Source: Pseudomonas abyssi
Lineage (GTDB): Bacteria > Pseudomonadota > Gammaproteobacteria > Pseudomonadales > Pseudomonadaceae
Direction of reading: 5' to 3'
Length of the DNA stretch: 64,000 nt
Assembly (NCBI RefSeq): GCF_002307495.1
Contig: NZ_NTMR01000002.1
Coordinates: forward strand, 62,001-126,000
Of this stretch, positions 52,859-60,025 are shown piece by piece; position 1 is the stretch's first letter; each line of letters starts with the position of its first letter. The translations under genes were made by a program, and so were the position numbers. The notes below the pieces were generated by a model, which saw nothing but the letters and a program-made list of their open reading frames with translations, searched no databases and was not told where the DNA came from.

Positions 52859-52880
52859 CCCGCTTCGGCGGGTTTTCTTT
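52859..52880 (+). terminator. Second terminator after the BstA-like gene
   Basis: Five-pair stem with a stable UUCG loop and a U-rich tail. It separates the immunity region from the strong rightward promoter at 52931. Confidence 0.7.
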
Positions 52881-52930
52881 TGCCTGAAAGAAACCACCCC
52901 CCAAAAAATAAACAAAATAAACATTTTGTG

Positions 52931-52959
52931 TTGACCGGAAAATAAACACGGTGTTTAAT
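52931..52959 (+). promoter_or_regulatory. Rightward early promoter with repressor operator
   Basis: TTGACC (52931-52936), 17-base spacer and TTTAAT (52954-52959), a near-consensus sigma-70 promoter. Over its -10 lies TAAAC-ACGGT-GTTTA (52943-52957), the same 15-bp element as at the cro/repressor switch; two further TAAAC half-sites stand at 52909 and 52918. The repressor should hold the accessory/int operon silent from here. Confidence 0.75.
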
Positions 52960-52999
52960 GACTCCCAAGCCAGCACCAACGGCCAGGGCCAGACCCGCC

Positions 53000-53022
53000 G
53001 CTCTTTAACAGATCAGGATCTG
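53000..53022 (+). promoter_or_regulatory. boxA plus hairpin (nut-like antitermination site) in the early leader
   Basis: GCTCTTTAACA (53000-53010) is the bacterial rRNA boxA consensus. It is followed without gap by CAGAT-CAGG-ATCTG (53009-53022), a small boxB-like hairpin. About 45 bases after the start point of the rightward promoter, this would let RNA polymerase pass the many terminators of the 10-kb operon. No N protein was recognised. The rest of the leader (to 53258) has no gene. Confidence 0.6.
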
Positions 53023-53258
53023 CGCAAGGTGATCCCCGCAAGGGTACAGAGCGCAATAGAAACTTCACCTTCCACGCCAGCTCTGGAACTGGCCTGTCTC
53101 CCACATGCGAGGCAGCGAAGTCATTCAAGCCAGCCGCGAAGAACCCAGCAGGTGACGCGGCCAGAGATACGAATCCGGCGACGCGAGTGATGGAGAGCAG
53201 ATTTCCTCGATGGCCTTGGCAACAGGGCCATCCGGGAAACACCAACAGGAGAATGGCA

Positions 53259-53897
53259 ATGCCCAACCACGTAACTACACGCATCAAGGCGCCAGAGCAT
53301 GTCATTCAGGCTCTGGTTAGCGACAACCGTATCGACTTCGAAACGCTGATCCCGTATCCGGGCAAGTTCGATTGGAATGGGGTAAGCGGTTCGGCTGAAA
53401 ACCTTGCCGAGAAGGTAGTTGGCGCCCCGGTCAGCGAGAACCCGCTCCTTGCATCACTACAGCTCGCCGCGCGCGATCGCGCTGACATCAAAGCCCTCAG
53501 CAACGACGAGTTTGAGCAGTTCGTTCAGATGCTGCGCAATCACCGCTCAACTGGCTTCTTCCACCAGATGGACTTTGCTCGCGAGAAGTGGGGCACCAAG
53601 TGGAACGCATACCAGAGCGTCGTTGACGCAGCTGCAGGGATAGCAAGTTTCGATACCGCCTGGTCGTTCCCGGAACCTGTAATCATGGCGCTCTCTGAGA
53701 GATTCCCTGACTACGACATCGCAGTCGAGTATGCAGACGAAGACATTGGGTCGAACTGCGGAAAGCTGCTTTTCCGAGCTGGTAAGGTTGTTGAGCGAGA
53801 CATTGCTGGTAGCTGGAGCGAAAGCAGCGAAGACGAGCGCAAGCGCTGGTCTGACTTCGCCTACGCAGTGAAGGGCTGGGAACCAGATGACGATTGA
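53259..53897 (+). CDS. DUF1281/YubB-type ferredoxin-like-fold protein
   Basis: A 212-residue protein with start ATG 53259 and AGGAG nine bases upstream. The opening PNHVTTRIKAPEHVIQALVS and the central LIPYPGKFDW are typical of the DUF1281/Api92-like family found in phages and plasmids, whose role is unknown. First gene of the rightward operon after the nut-like leader. Confidence 0.75.
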   Translation: MPNHVTTRIKAPEHVIQALVSDNRIDFETLIPYPGKFDWNGVSGSAENLAEKVVGAPVSENPLLASLQLAARDRADIKALSNDEFEQFVQMLRNHRSTGFFHQMDFAREKWGTKWNAYQSVVDAAAGIASFDTAWSFPEPVIMALSERFPDYDIAVEYADEDIGSNCGKLLFRAGKVVERDIAGSWSESSEDERKRWSDFAYAVKGWEPDDD

Positions 53898-54253
53898 GCA
53901 CGACGACCCCAGCCGGCGGAGGGGCATATATCACCGGCAGTCAGGGCGCGGAGTCCTACGCTTGAACATCCTCCCGCGTGACCTGGTACCGGCCCCAGCA
54001 GCGGTATATCTGCTGGGCATCGGAGTGCGTGCTGAGTAGTTGCTGAGGCCGAGTGCACAAATTGCCGGGTGGCACCGGTAGCCGCAAACAGACACCTGCA
54101 GCAATAGCCAGTCCGCACCCCGATGCTACTCGCATCATGACGTTCCTACATGGCTATTAACCCCGCTCCGGCGGGGTTCTTTTTCCCCTTCTTCCAGTGC
54201 CCAGAAGCATGCCAGCGCATGCCTGTGGGCATTCATCGCACGGAGCGCACCAC
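53898..54253 (+). other. Gap between first rightward gene and LuxR-type gene
   Basis: About 350 bases. A 50-codon ORF (53887-54039, beginning inside the previous gene) is possible but without family resemblance. A strong terminator lies at 54160-54183. Otherwise no gene is seen; the GGAG site at 54242 serves the next gene. Confidence 0.45.
54160..54183 (+). terminator. Terminator within the rightward operon
   Basis: ACCCCGC-TCCG-GCGGGGT (54160-54177) followed by TCTTTTT. It would end transcripts after the DUF1281-type gene unless antiterminated, which fits the boxA site upstream. Confidence 0.7.
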
Positions 54254-54643
54254 ATGCACACACTCACCAGCGAACACTGGCAGGGCTGCACCGGCCTGCT
54301 CAGCAAGCGCGAACTGGAGTTCACCCTGCGCGTTGCCGAGGGCAAGACCGACAAAGAGATCGCCCGGGAGGCCGGCCTGGCACCGGACAGCGTGCGCAAG
54401 CGAATCATGAGCGCCATGTTCAAGCTGGGCGCCCACCGCCGCGCCCAGCTGGTGGCCGAGGCCATGCGCCGCGCCATCATCGCCCCGCTCGCCATCTTCC
54501 TGGCTATCTGCTGCGTGGTGGTCAACAGCTCCCCCGACAACCACCAGGAGCGCGCACCCCGCAACCCGCGCGGCGGCCTGGCGCGCATCAAAGGCGGCGC
54601 CCGCCGTGATGACCCGTTCTTCAACCCCTTCGACTACGTGTAA
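54254..54643 (+). CDS. LuxR-type HTH protein with a membrane segment
   Basis: A 129-residue protein starting MHTLTSEHWQGCTG (ATG 54254, GGAG eight bases before). The LSKRELEFTLRVAEGKTDKEIAREAGLAPDSVRKRIMSAMFKLGAHRRAQLV block is a LuxR/GerE helix-turn-helix, but there is no sensor domain; instead a hydrophobic helix (AIIAPLAIFLAICCVVV) follows and then a Pro/Arg-rich tail. Membrane-tethered HTH proteins of this kind are typical for Pseudomonas phages; target unknown. Confidence 0.82.
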   Translation: MHTLTSEHWQGCTGLLSKRELEFTLRVAEGKTDKEIAREAGLAPDSVRKRIMSAMFKLGAHRRAQLVAEAMRRAIIAPLAIFLAICCVVVNSSPDNHQERAPRNPRGGLARIKGGARRDDPFFNPFDYV

Positions 54644-54654
54644 GGAGACACCCC

Positions 54655-54945
54655 ATGATCACCAAGGACCAAGGCCTCAAGTTCATGAAGTTCCGGCTGA
54701 TGATGATCCTGACCGCGCCAACGCTGGCAGCGCTCGACACGCTGCAGGGGCTGGCCTCCAAGGACACCGAGTACCTGCGCCAGCACCGCATCATGGCGCC
54801 CTTCGAGGTCCAGGGCGTAGAGCGCCAGGTGGCTGCTGCCGTGCGCACCCGCAAGCGTGAGCTCAAACGCGAACAGGCGGCCGCCATCGTGATGACCGCA
54901 GCCATGGCCAACATGATGCAGGGCAGCCACGCCAGCGCCAGCTGA
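54655..54945 (+). CDS. Small phage protein, helical
   Basis: A 96-residue protein (MITKDQGLKFMKFRLMMILTAPTLAAL...) with AGGAG seven bases upstream. It has an amphipathic N-terminal part and a basic Lys/Arg/Glu-rich helix (AAAVRTRKRELKREQ). It overlaps the following small ORF by one base (TGATG). Function unknown. Confidence 0.65.
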   Translation: MITKDQGLKFMKFRLMMILTAPTLAALDTLQGLASKDTEYLRQHRIMAPFEVQGVERQVAAAVRTRKRELKREQAAAIVMTAAMANMMQGSHASAS

Positions 54946-55037
54946 TGCGCAGCCGTGCCGCAGACGCGGCCCACTTCATCGCTTTCTGGGCGCTGGTGAT
55001 AGCAGCACAGGCCCTTGTCTCTCACCCCCTTCCATAG
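54945..55037 (+). CDS. Possible 30-residue membrane peptide
   Basis: ATG overlaps the preceding stop (TGATG); the product is MRSRAADAAHFIAFWALVIAAQALVSHPLP, with a hydrophobic helix in the middle. Supported by coupling and by the absence of another gene in the gap to 55046. Confidence 0.4.
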   Translation: MRSRAADAAHFIAFWALVIAAQALVSHPLP

Positions 55038-55045
55038 GTACCAAC

Positions 55046-55441
55046 ATGTCACACCAGAAAATGCCGGTGGCCTACGTGGCCGGGCCGTACCGCGGCAGAA
55101 CGCGCGCGGCCGTTGAGCTGAACATTCAGAGCGCCAGACAGGTTGGCCTGCAGGTCGCCCGCAAGGGCTGGTCACCGCTGGTACCGCACGCCAATACCGG
55201 TCACCTCGACCTGGCAGACCCGCAGCTTGGCGATCAATTCTGGCTGGGCGCCACCATGGAGCTGATGCGCCGCTGTGACGCCGTAGTGCTGGCCCCCGGC
55301 TGGGAGCACTCAGACGGTACCGCGGCAGAGATTCACGAAGCCCGCCGCCTTGGCCTGCCGGTGTTCGAAACCGTCCACGCCCTCCCCTGTGCCGACACCT
55401 GGCGCCAGCAGGAGGAAATCCAGCTGCAGCCGGCTGAGTGA
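55046..55441 (+). CDS. DUF4406 / nucleoside deoxyribosyltransferase-like protein
   Basis: A 131-residue protein whose VAYVAGPYRGRTRAAVELNIQSARQVGLQVA start and CDAVVLAPGWEHSDGTAAEIHEARRLGLPVFE end are the two conserved blocks of the DUF4406/N-deoxyribosyltransferase-like fold (GPY.. binding loop; Asp and Glu of the active site). In phages such enzymes may alter nucleotide pools or respond to defence; activity is not known here. Confidence 0.78.
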   Translation: MSHQKMPVAYVAGPYRGRTRAAVELNIQSARQVGLQVARKGWSPLVPHANTGHLDLADPQLGDQFWLGATMELMRRCDAVVLAPGWEHSDGTAAEIHEARRLGLPVFETVHALPCADTWRQQEEIQLQPAE

Positions 55442-55444
55442 CTC

Positions 55445-55693
55445 ATGGCCAAGTCAGCCACAGAGCGCAAGCGGGAGCAACGCGAGCGGGACAAGCTCAA
55501 GGCAGAAGAGCGCCGCGCCCGCCTGCTGGCCTACAGCCTCAAGGTCGACGTGTACCAGGGCACCGCCGACCACGTCGAGCGCATCAAGCAGGTGACCGGC
55601 ATCGACGAGGTGCACGACCTGCTGACCCGCGCAATCCACAACATCAGCCGCCTCGATGACGACGCGCTGCTGGCCTTCCTGGCCGAGCCTTAG
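55445..55693 (+). CDS. Small basic phage protein
   Basis: An 82-residue protein (MAKSATERKREQRERDKLKAEERRARLLAYS...) with a strongly charged N-terminal helix and an ATHVERIKQVTGIDEVHDLLTRAIHN-like second half, suggesting a small ribbon-helix-helix or HTH. It starts three bases after the previous stop. Function unknown. Confidence 0.65.
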   Translation: MAKSATERKREQRERDKLKAEERRARLLAYSLKVDVYQGTADHVERIKQVTGIDEVHDLLTRAIHNISRLDDDALLAFLAEP

Positions 55694-55724
55694 CGTCACG
55701 GCGGTATGTCACGGAGATTGAAAA

Positions 55725-56078
55725 ATGGAATGCAAAACCCGTTATCAGTGCAGCCATTGCGACGAAATCCACAAAGACGAAGATGATGCCCGCGAATGCT
55801 GCCAGCCCGAGGTATGGGAGGTGTACGAGTGCGGCGAGTGTGGGAAGCTCCACGGCTCCAGTGAGGTGGCTGCCAAGTCCTGCTGCGAGCAGCTCGTCAA
55901 GTGCCCGGCCTGCTCCCGAGACTATGGGCAGTACAACATCGCCAGCCACTCGATTGAGGTGGCGGGTCACTGCCCGGCCTGCAACCCCCTGTTCACCGTT
56001 GATGAGCAGTTCAAGATCGAAGACCTGCACTACATCAATACCGGTACAAACGTCAGCATTCTGCAAGGGGGCTGGTGA
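55725..56078 (+). CDS. Multi-zinc-ribbon phage protein
   Basis: A 117-residue cysteine-rich protein with CSHC..(CC)..CGEC..(CC)..CPAC..CPAC repeats, i.e. three or four zinc-binding CxxC pairs (MECKTRYQCSHCDEIHKDEDDARECC...). Likely a nucleic-acid or protein-binding zinc ribbon. It overlaps the next start by one base. Confidence 0.72.
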   Translation: MECKTRYQCSHCDEIHKDEDDARECCQPEVWEVYECGECGKLHGSSEVAAKSCCEQLVKCPACSRDYGQYNIASHSIEVAGHCPACNPLFTVDEQFKIEDLHYINTGTNVSILQGGW

Positions 56079-56398
56079 TGCACCGTCAAGCCATCAATAG
56101 CAGCCGCTCCGACGACCTTGCCGCCAAGGTGGCAGCCTTTACCGCCGCTGGAGGGAAAGTCACCCAGGGGCCAGCGTTCAAGCCGGTGCCGCGCCGCCAG
56201 CGCAGCGACCCGCAGGTTTCGCCGCTCATCAAACGGCTACGCGCTCTTGCCAATCAGGGCTGCTCAACGCGCTACGCAACCATGATCGTCAATGACGAGG
56301 GGCTGGCTGACCGAGTTCTGACTCCCGGCATGGTCGCGCACATGGCGCGCATGAGCGGGTTCCGCTTCCGCTCAATTGCAGGCCGGCCCGGAGGCTGA
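56078..56398 (+). CDS. Phage protein with possible HTH
   Basis: A 106-residue protein (start ATG 56078, GGGGG before it) with QVSPLIKRLRALANQGCSTRYATMIVNDEGL and a basic C-terminal end (MSGFRFRSIAGRPGG). The middle part resembles a helix-turn-helix used by small phage regulators. Function unknown; it lies between the zinc-ribbon gene and the next ORF. Confidence 0.62.
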   Translation: MHRQAINSSRSDDLAAKVAAFTAAGGKVTQGPAFKPVPRRQRSDPQVSPLIKRLRALANQGCSTRYATMIVNDEGLADRVLTPGMVAHMARMSGFRFRSIAGRPGG

Positions 56399-56399
56399 C

Positions 56400-56864
56400 A
56401 TGGCGAAACCACGCAAAAAGAACGACAGCCAGCGCCGGCTTCTGCGCGCAACCGAGGCACTGCTACGGCAGAACCACGTCGCCATCGTTGACCTACTGCC
56501 CCAGGACAAACAGGGCCTGATCAACTGGCGCAACTGCAGGTCTGTGCGATCAAGTCGGCAACTGATCGACGCCGTGTGCGACCTGCCCCACCGGTGGACC
56601 ATCTACCTCGCCGTGTTCTGCCGCTCGCCGCTGGGTGAGCGGTACATCAAGGGCGAAGAGATCGTGCCTACTGGCCAATACCGGTCAGAGCAGATCAACC
56701 CGGCCATCACCCACTACCACGAAGAGCTGCTTGCCAGCTGCAACCAATCCCACGTCATCGGAACAGGCTGGATCGCCAGCCCGGTCGGCGAGTCGCTGAC
56801 CGAGGACGAGGCCGCCAGAGTGTTCGAGGCGGTTGGATGTTGGGAGAGCAGCGAACCGGCTTGA
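56400..56864 (+). CDS. Phage protein, unknown
   Basis: A 154-residue basic protein starting MAKPRKKNDSQRRLLRATEALLRQNHVAIVDLLP (ATG 56400 with GGAGG seven bases upstream), with HRWTIYLAVFCRSPLGERYIKGEEI and a Glu-rich end. No family is recognised. Position in the chain before the DUF4942 gene is its only context. Confidence 0.6.
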   Translation: MAKPRKKNDSQRRLLRATEALLRQNHVAIVDLLPQDKQGLINWRNCRSVRSSRQLIDAVCDLPHRWTIYLAVFCRSPLGERYIKGEEIVPTGQYRSEQINPAITHYHEELLASCNQSHVIGTGWIASPVGESLTEDEAARVFEAVGCWESSEPA

Positions 56865-56894
56865 GTGCCACGCCTGTTCCAGAGGTAACCAACC

Positions 56895-57671
56895 ATGCCT
56901 GCACCCTGGCAGCAAGTTGCCCTACCCGTAACCCTGACGGACATGCTGAGCGGCAGGAACAAAGCCATTGAGCTGCACCAGCAGGCACGCAGAATTGGCG
57001 GCCTGGTAAATGAAACGCTCAAACCGTTCGGGGATTACATGATGCCGAACGGTATGCAGTTCGGTGAATGCGAAGAGCGCGCCATTTGGGAGCTGGATAC
57101 CAAGCTATGGCGCCGCGCATTTGATCTGACCGGCTTCAAGCAGCTGATGGATGCCGAGGCGGTAGCGGAGTTTGAACGCAGCCTGTCGCCGCACCCGCCA
57201 GAGTTTACCGAGGCGAACATCCGCAGCACGTTCGTTGATCTGCAGCTGAAGGCCGGCCACATGTTCCGCCGCGGCATCGTCAACGTGTTCCGCAGGCTTG
57301 CGGACAAGTACAAAACCAACGCTGCCGATCCGTTCAAGGTCGGGCGCAAGGTGGTCATGAGCTACATGGTCGATTCTGGCTTTCAGAAGGGTCTACGGAT
57401 CCGCATCAGCTACGGCTCCGAACACCTCAACGACATTGACCGCGTGATCAAGACGCTGGACGGCAAAGAGTTCAAGCCTCGATCCCTTGAGTCGGACATG
57501 AATGCCGCGTTCACCAACACGGATCCGTTCGAGGACGACTACTACAGGGCCCGCGCATTCAAGAACGGCAACCTGCATCTTGAGTTCAAGCGGCTGGACC
57601 TGCTCGAAAAACTGAATGAGCAGATCGCAGAGTTCTACAGCGAGGGCGCATTGGCCGGGAGGCGTACATGA
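56895..57671 (+). CDS. DUF4942-type protein
   Basis: A 258-residue protein with the family blocks GFKQLMDAEAVAEFERSLS, EFTEANIRSTFVDLQLKAGHMFRRGIVNVFRRLADKYKTN and GNLHLEFKRLDLLEKLNEQIAEFY. DUF4942 genes sit next to DNA methyltransferases on prophages and plasmids; in this window a cytosine methyltransferase follows two genes later. Role unknown, perhaps in DNA modification or defence escape. Confidence 0.82.
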   Translation: MPAPWQQVALPVTLTDMLSGRNKAIELHQQARRIGGLVNETLKPFGDYMMPNGMQFGECEERAIWELDTKLWRRAFDLTGFKQLMDAEAVAEFERSLSPHPPEFTEANIRSTFVDLQLKAGHMFRRGIVNVFRRLADKYKTNAADPFKVGRKVVMSYMVDSGFQKGLRIRISYGSEHLNDIDRVIKTLDGKEFKPRSLESDMNAAFTNTDPFEDDYYRARAFKNGNLHLEFKRLDLLEKLNEQIAEFYSEGALAGRRT

Positions 57672-57898
57672 CCACCCTCGAAGAGATCAGCCGCTGCCCG
57701 GTTGCCAATCGGGAGTTCTGGTCAGTGCAGGCCAGATCAAGCCTAGCGTTTTACCGCTACGCCAAGCAGCACGGTACATGGCAGGACGCAGCGCTCGAAC
57801 GCAAGGCCTTCCGCAAGAACATGCAGCACCGCCGGGCGCAGACCTGGCTGAACAAAACGACTGAGCACCAGCTGGTGTTCCCGTTCGCTACCGCTTAA
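57668..57898 (+). CDS. Small phage protein before the methyltransferase
   Basis: A 76-residue basic protein (MTTLEEISRCPVANREFWSVQARSSLAFYRYAKQHGTW...), overlapping the DUF4942 gene by four bases (ATGA). No family is recognised; tight coupling suggests a shared job with its neighbours. Confidence 0.6.
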   Translation: MTTLEEISRCPVANREFWSVQARSSLAFYRYAKQHGTWQDAALERKAFRKNMQHRRAQTWLNKTTEHQLVFPFATA

Positions 57899-57922
57899 CC
57901 GCCCTTCCCCGAGGTAAACCAC

Positions 57923-59387
57923 ATGACCATCGACTACGGATCGGTGTGCAGCGGCATCGAGTCGGTGTCGGTTGCAGTGCATCCGCTCGGCTGGACGCCT
58001 GCATGGTTCTCTGAGATTGAGCCGTTCCCCTCTGCTGTGCTGGCACACCGGTTCCCCGAGGTGCCGAACCACGGCGACATGACTTTGCTGCCGGCCAAGG
58101 TACTGACCGGTGCAATCCAGGCCCCAAGCCTGCTTGTCGGCGGCACACCCTGCCAGGCGTTCTCCGTTGCCGGCATGCGCGCCGGCCTCGAAGACCCTCG
58201 CGGCAAACTCACTATCAAGTTCGTGGAGCTCGCAGATGCAATTGACCATGTTCGAACAGCCCGAGGCGACGACGAGTGCGTCGTCTGGTGGGAAAACGTC
58301 CCCGGCGTCCTCAGCGACAAAGGCAATGCGTTCGGCTGCTTTCTCGGTGCCCTGGTGGGCGAATCCTCAGCGCTACAGCCGTCAGGGGGAAGATGGACGG
58401 ACGCTGGTTGTGTGTATGGACCCGAAAGAACAGCGGCATGGCGGGTGCTGGATGCCCAATATTTCGGCTTGGCCCAACGACGCCGCCGTGTGTTCGTTGT
58501 CGCAAGTGCTCGAAGAGGGTTCGATCCCGCAGCGGTACTTTTTGAGTCCGAAGGCCTGCGCCGGGATACTCCGCCGCGCCGAGGCGAGGGGCAAGACATT
58601 GCCGGATCAGTTACTGCGAGCCTTGGTCGCCGTGGCGGAACGCCAGACTGCGGAAGCACGCCCGGCCAGCTCCAGCCAGTCACCTGCATGGCACACGGAC
58701 AGGGGGGCAGAGATAGCCGAGGGCAGAAGCCCGACGCTGACCTGCAACCATGAGGCTCCGATAGTTGTTCACGGCACCCAAGACCCAGACGTACGCAGAG
58801 ATCAGGCGCATACGTTAGGAAGAAACAACGGCGCAGAGAATGCCGTCTTGGCGTTCGCGGAGAACAGCCGCAGCGAGGTGCGAATCGAGGCAGGTGACGG
58901 GCAGATTGTCGGAACCCTGTCTACCGGCGGTGGCAAGCCTGGGCAGGGCCGGCCATGCGTGGCCGTATGCGTCACCGGCGACATTACCCACACCCTGAAA
59001 GCAGATGGCTTCGATGGCAGCGAGGATGGGACTGGGCGCGGGCAGCCGATTGTCACGCACGCAATCCAAGCAGGCGCACTTCGGATCAACCCCGCAAGCG
59101 GCCCGGACGGGGTCGGCGTGCAAGCGGATCACGCCTACACCCTAGAGGCTCGCTCCGAAGTGCAGGCAGTCCAGAGCGCAAGCGCCGTGCGCCGCCTGAC
59201 ACCCAGGGAGTGCGAGCGCCTGCAGGGATTCCCTGACGACTGGACGCTAATCCCCTACCGCAAAAAGCCTGCAGAGCAATGCCCCGACGGCCCGCGCTAC
59301 AAGGCGATCGGCAACAGCAAAGCCGTTTTCTGCGTTCGCTGGATCGCACGGCGTATCGACAACCACATTCAGAGGCTGAATCCATGA
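57923..59387 (+). pseudogene. Cytosine-5 DNA methyltransferase, split by a +1 frameshift
   Basis: Frame 1 (57923-58753) has the N-terminal motifs: GSVCSGIES (motif I), GGTPCQAFSVAG (Cys nucleophile, motif IV), WENVPG (VI) and GLAQRRRRVFVVAS (VIII). Frame 2 (58698-59387) has the C-terminal RRLTPRECERLQGFPDDW (IX) and YKAIGNSKAVFCVRW (X). The join is at a run of six Gs (58692-58697): one base fewer would give one 487-residue enzyme. Either inactivating, phase-variable or a sequencing error. The target recognition part lies around the break. Confidence 0.85.
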
Positions 59388-59596
59388 CCACCCAACTCAC
59401 AGCCCGGCACATAGCCGGGCGCAACGGCCAGCCTGTTGCCGTAGTAAACGGCCTGCCGGGGCTTGATGCCCAGATGACGCCAACTCAGCTGCGCCAACTG
59501 GCGCGGCAGGCAAATCAGATCGCTATCGACAGCGAGTCAGGCGTTCGCGGCATGCGGCGCTATCCAGAAGATGAGGAGCAGAGCTATGAAAACTGA
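59384..59596 (+). CDS. Small phage protein after the methyltransferase
   Basis: A 70-residue protein (MTTQLTARHIAGRNGQPVAVVNGLPGL...) whose ATG overlaps the methyltransferase stop (ATGA). It contains MTPTQLRQLARQANQIAIDSE, a helical segment, and an acidic end (EDEEQSYEN). No known family. Confidence 0.6.
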   Translation: MTTQLTARHIAGRNGQPVAVVNGLPGLDAQMTPTQLRQLARQANQIAIDSESGVRGMRRYPEDEEQSYEN

Positions 59597-59843
59597 GCAG
59601 CAGCATGATGAGGTCGTCCCGCAAACTGAGCAGCAGCGCATTGAAGGCGCCATTGATACCGCGCTGCTGAATGCCGATCTGCTGCGGGAGCAGGCAGCAG
59701 AGCTGGAAGCGGCACTGCTGGCAGAGACTCAGGCCAAGCATGAGGCGGTTGAGGTGTTGCGCGAGGTGCTGATGGGTAAGCCGTCGCAGCAGATCATTGA
59801 GCGCGGACTGGGGATCGTTGACAAGCATGAGGTGGCGGCATGA
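59586..59843 (+). CDS. Small coiled-coil phage protein
   Basis: An 85-residue acidic protein (start ATG 59586, GAGGAG nine bases upstream) made of a helical Glu/Ala/Leu-rich coiled coil (LLREQAAELEAALLAETQAKHEAVEVLREVL). It overlaps the previous gene by eleven bases and the next by four. Function unknown. Confidence 0.6.
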   Translation: MKTEQQHDEVVPQTEQQRIEGAIDTALLNADLLREQAAELEAALLAETQAKHEAVEVLREVLMGKPSQQIIERGLGIVDKHEVAA

Positions 59844-60025
59844 CTGAGAACAGAGCCCCGCTGCCCCGCACTGGCGACGACATGGATCTGCCGCCCGGCA
59901 AGACCTGTGCCGACTGCGCGCACTGTAATCGCTGCACCGCCATGTTCGGACACATTCCAGAAGACGAGTCATGCGACTGGAGCCCTTCGCGCTTCACACC
60001 AAAGATGTACCAGGGGGAGATATGA
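59840..60025 (+). CDS. Small zinc-finger-like phage protein
   Basis: A 61-residue protein with CADCAHCNRC, a dense CxxCxxCxxC cluster, and later ESCDW, which could bind zinc or iron-sulphur. It overlaps both neighbours (ATGA). Such small cysteine-cluster proteins are common in Pseudomonas phage early regions; role unknown. Confidence 0.65.
   Translation: MTENRAPLPRTGDDMDLPPGKTCADCAHCNRCTAMFGHIPEDESCDWSPSRFTPKMYQGEI

Noticed and set aside
53887-54039. 50-codon ORF after the DUF1281-type gene
   Set aside because: No conserved pattern; the end VYLLGIGVRAE hints at an HTH but is too short to support a gene.
58110-59387. Separate 425-residue gene overlapping the methyltransferase
   Set aside because: Its first half is the shadow of the methyltransferase N-terminus; only the part after the G6 run has methyltransferase motifs, so it is the frameshifted C-terminal portion.
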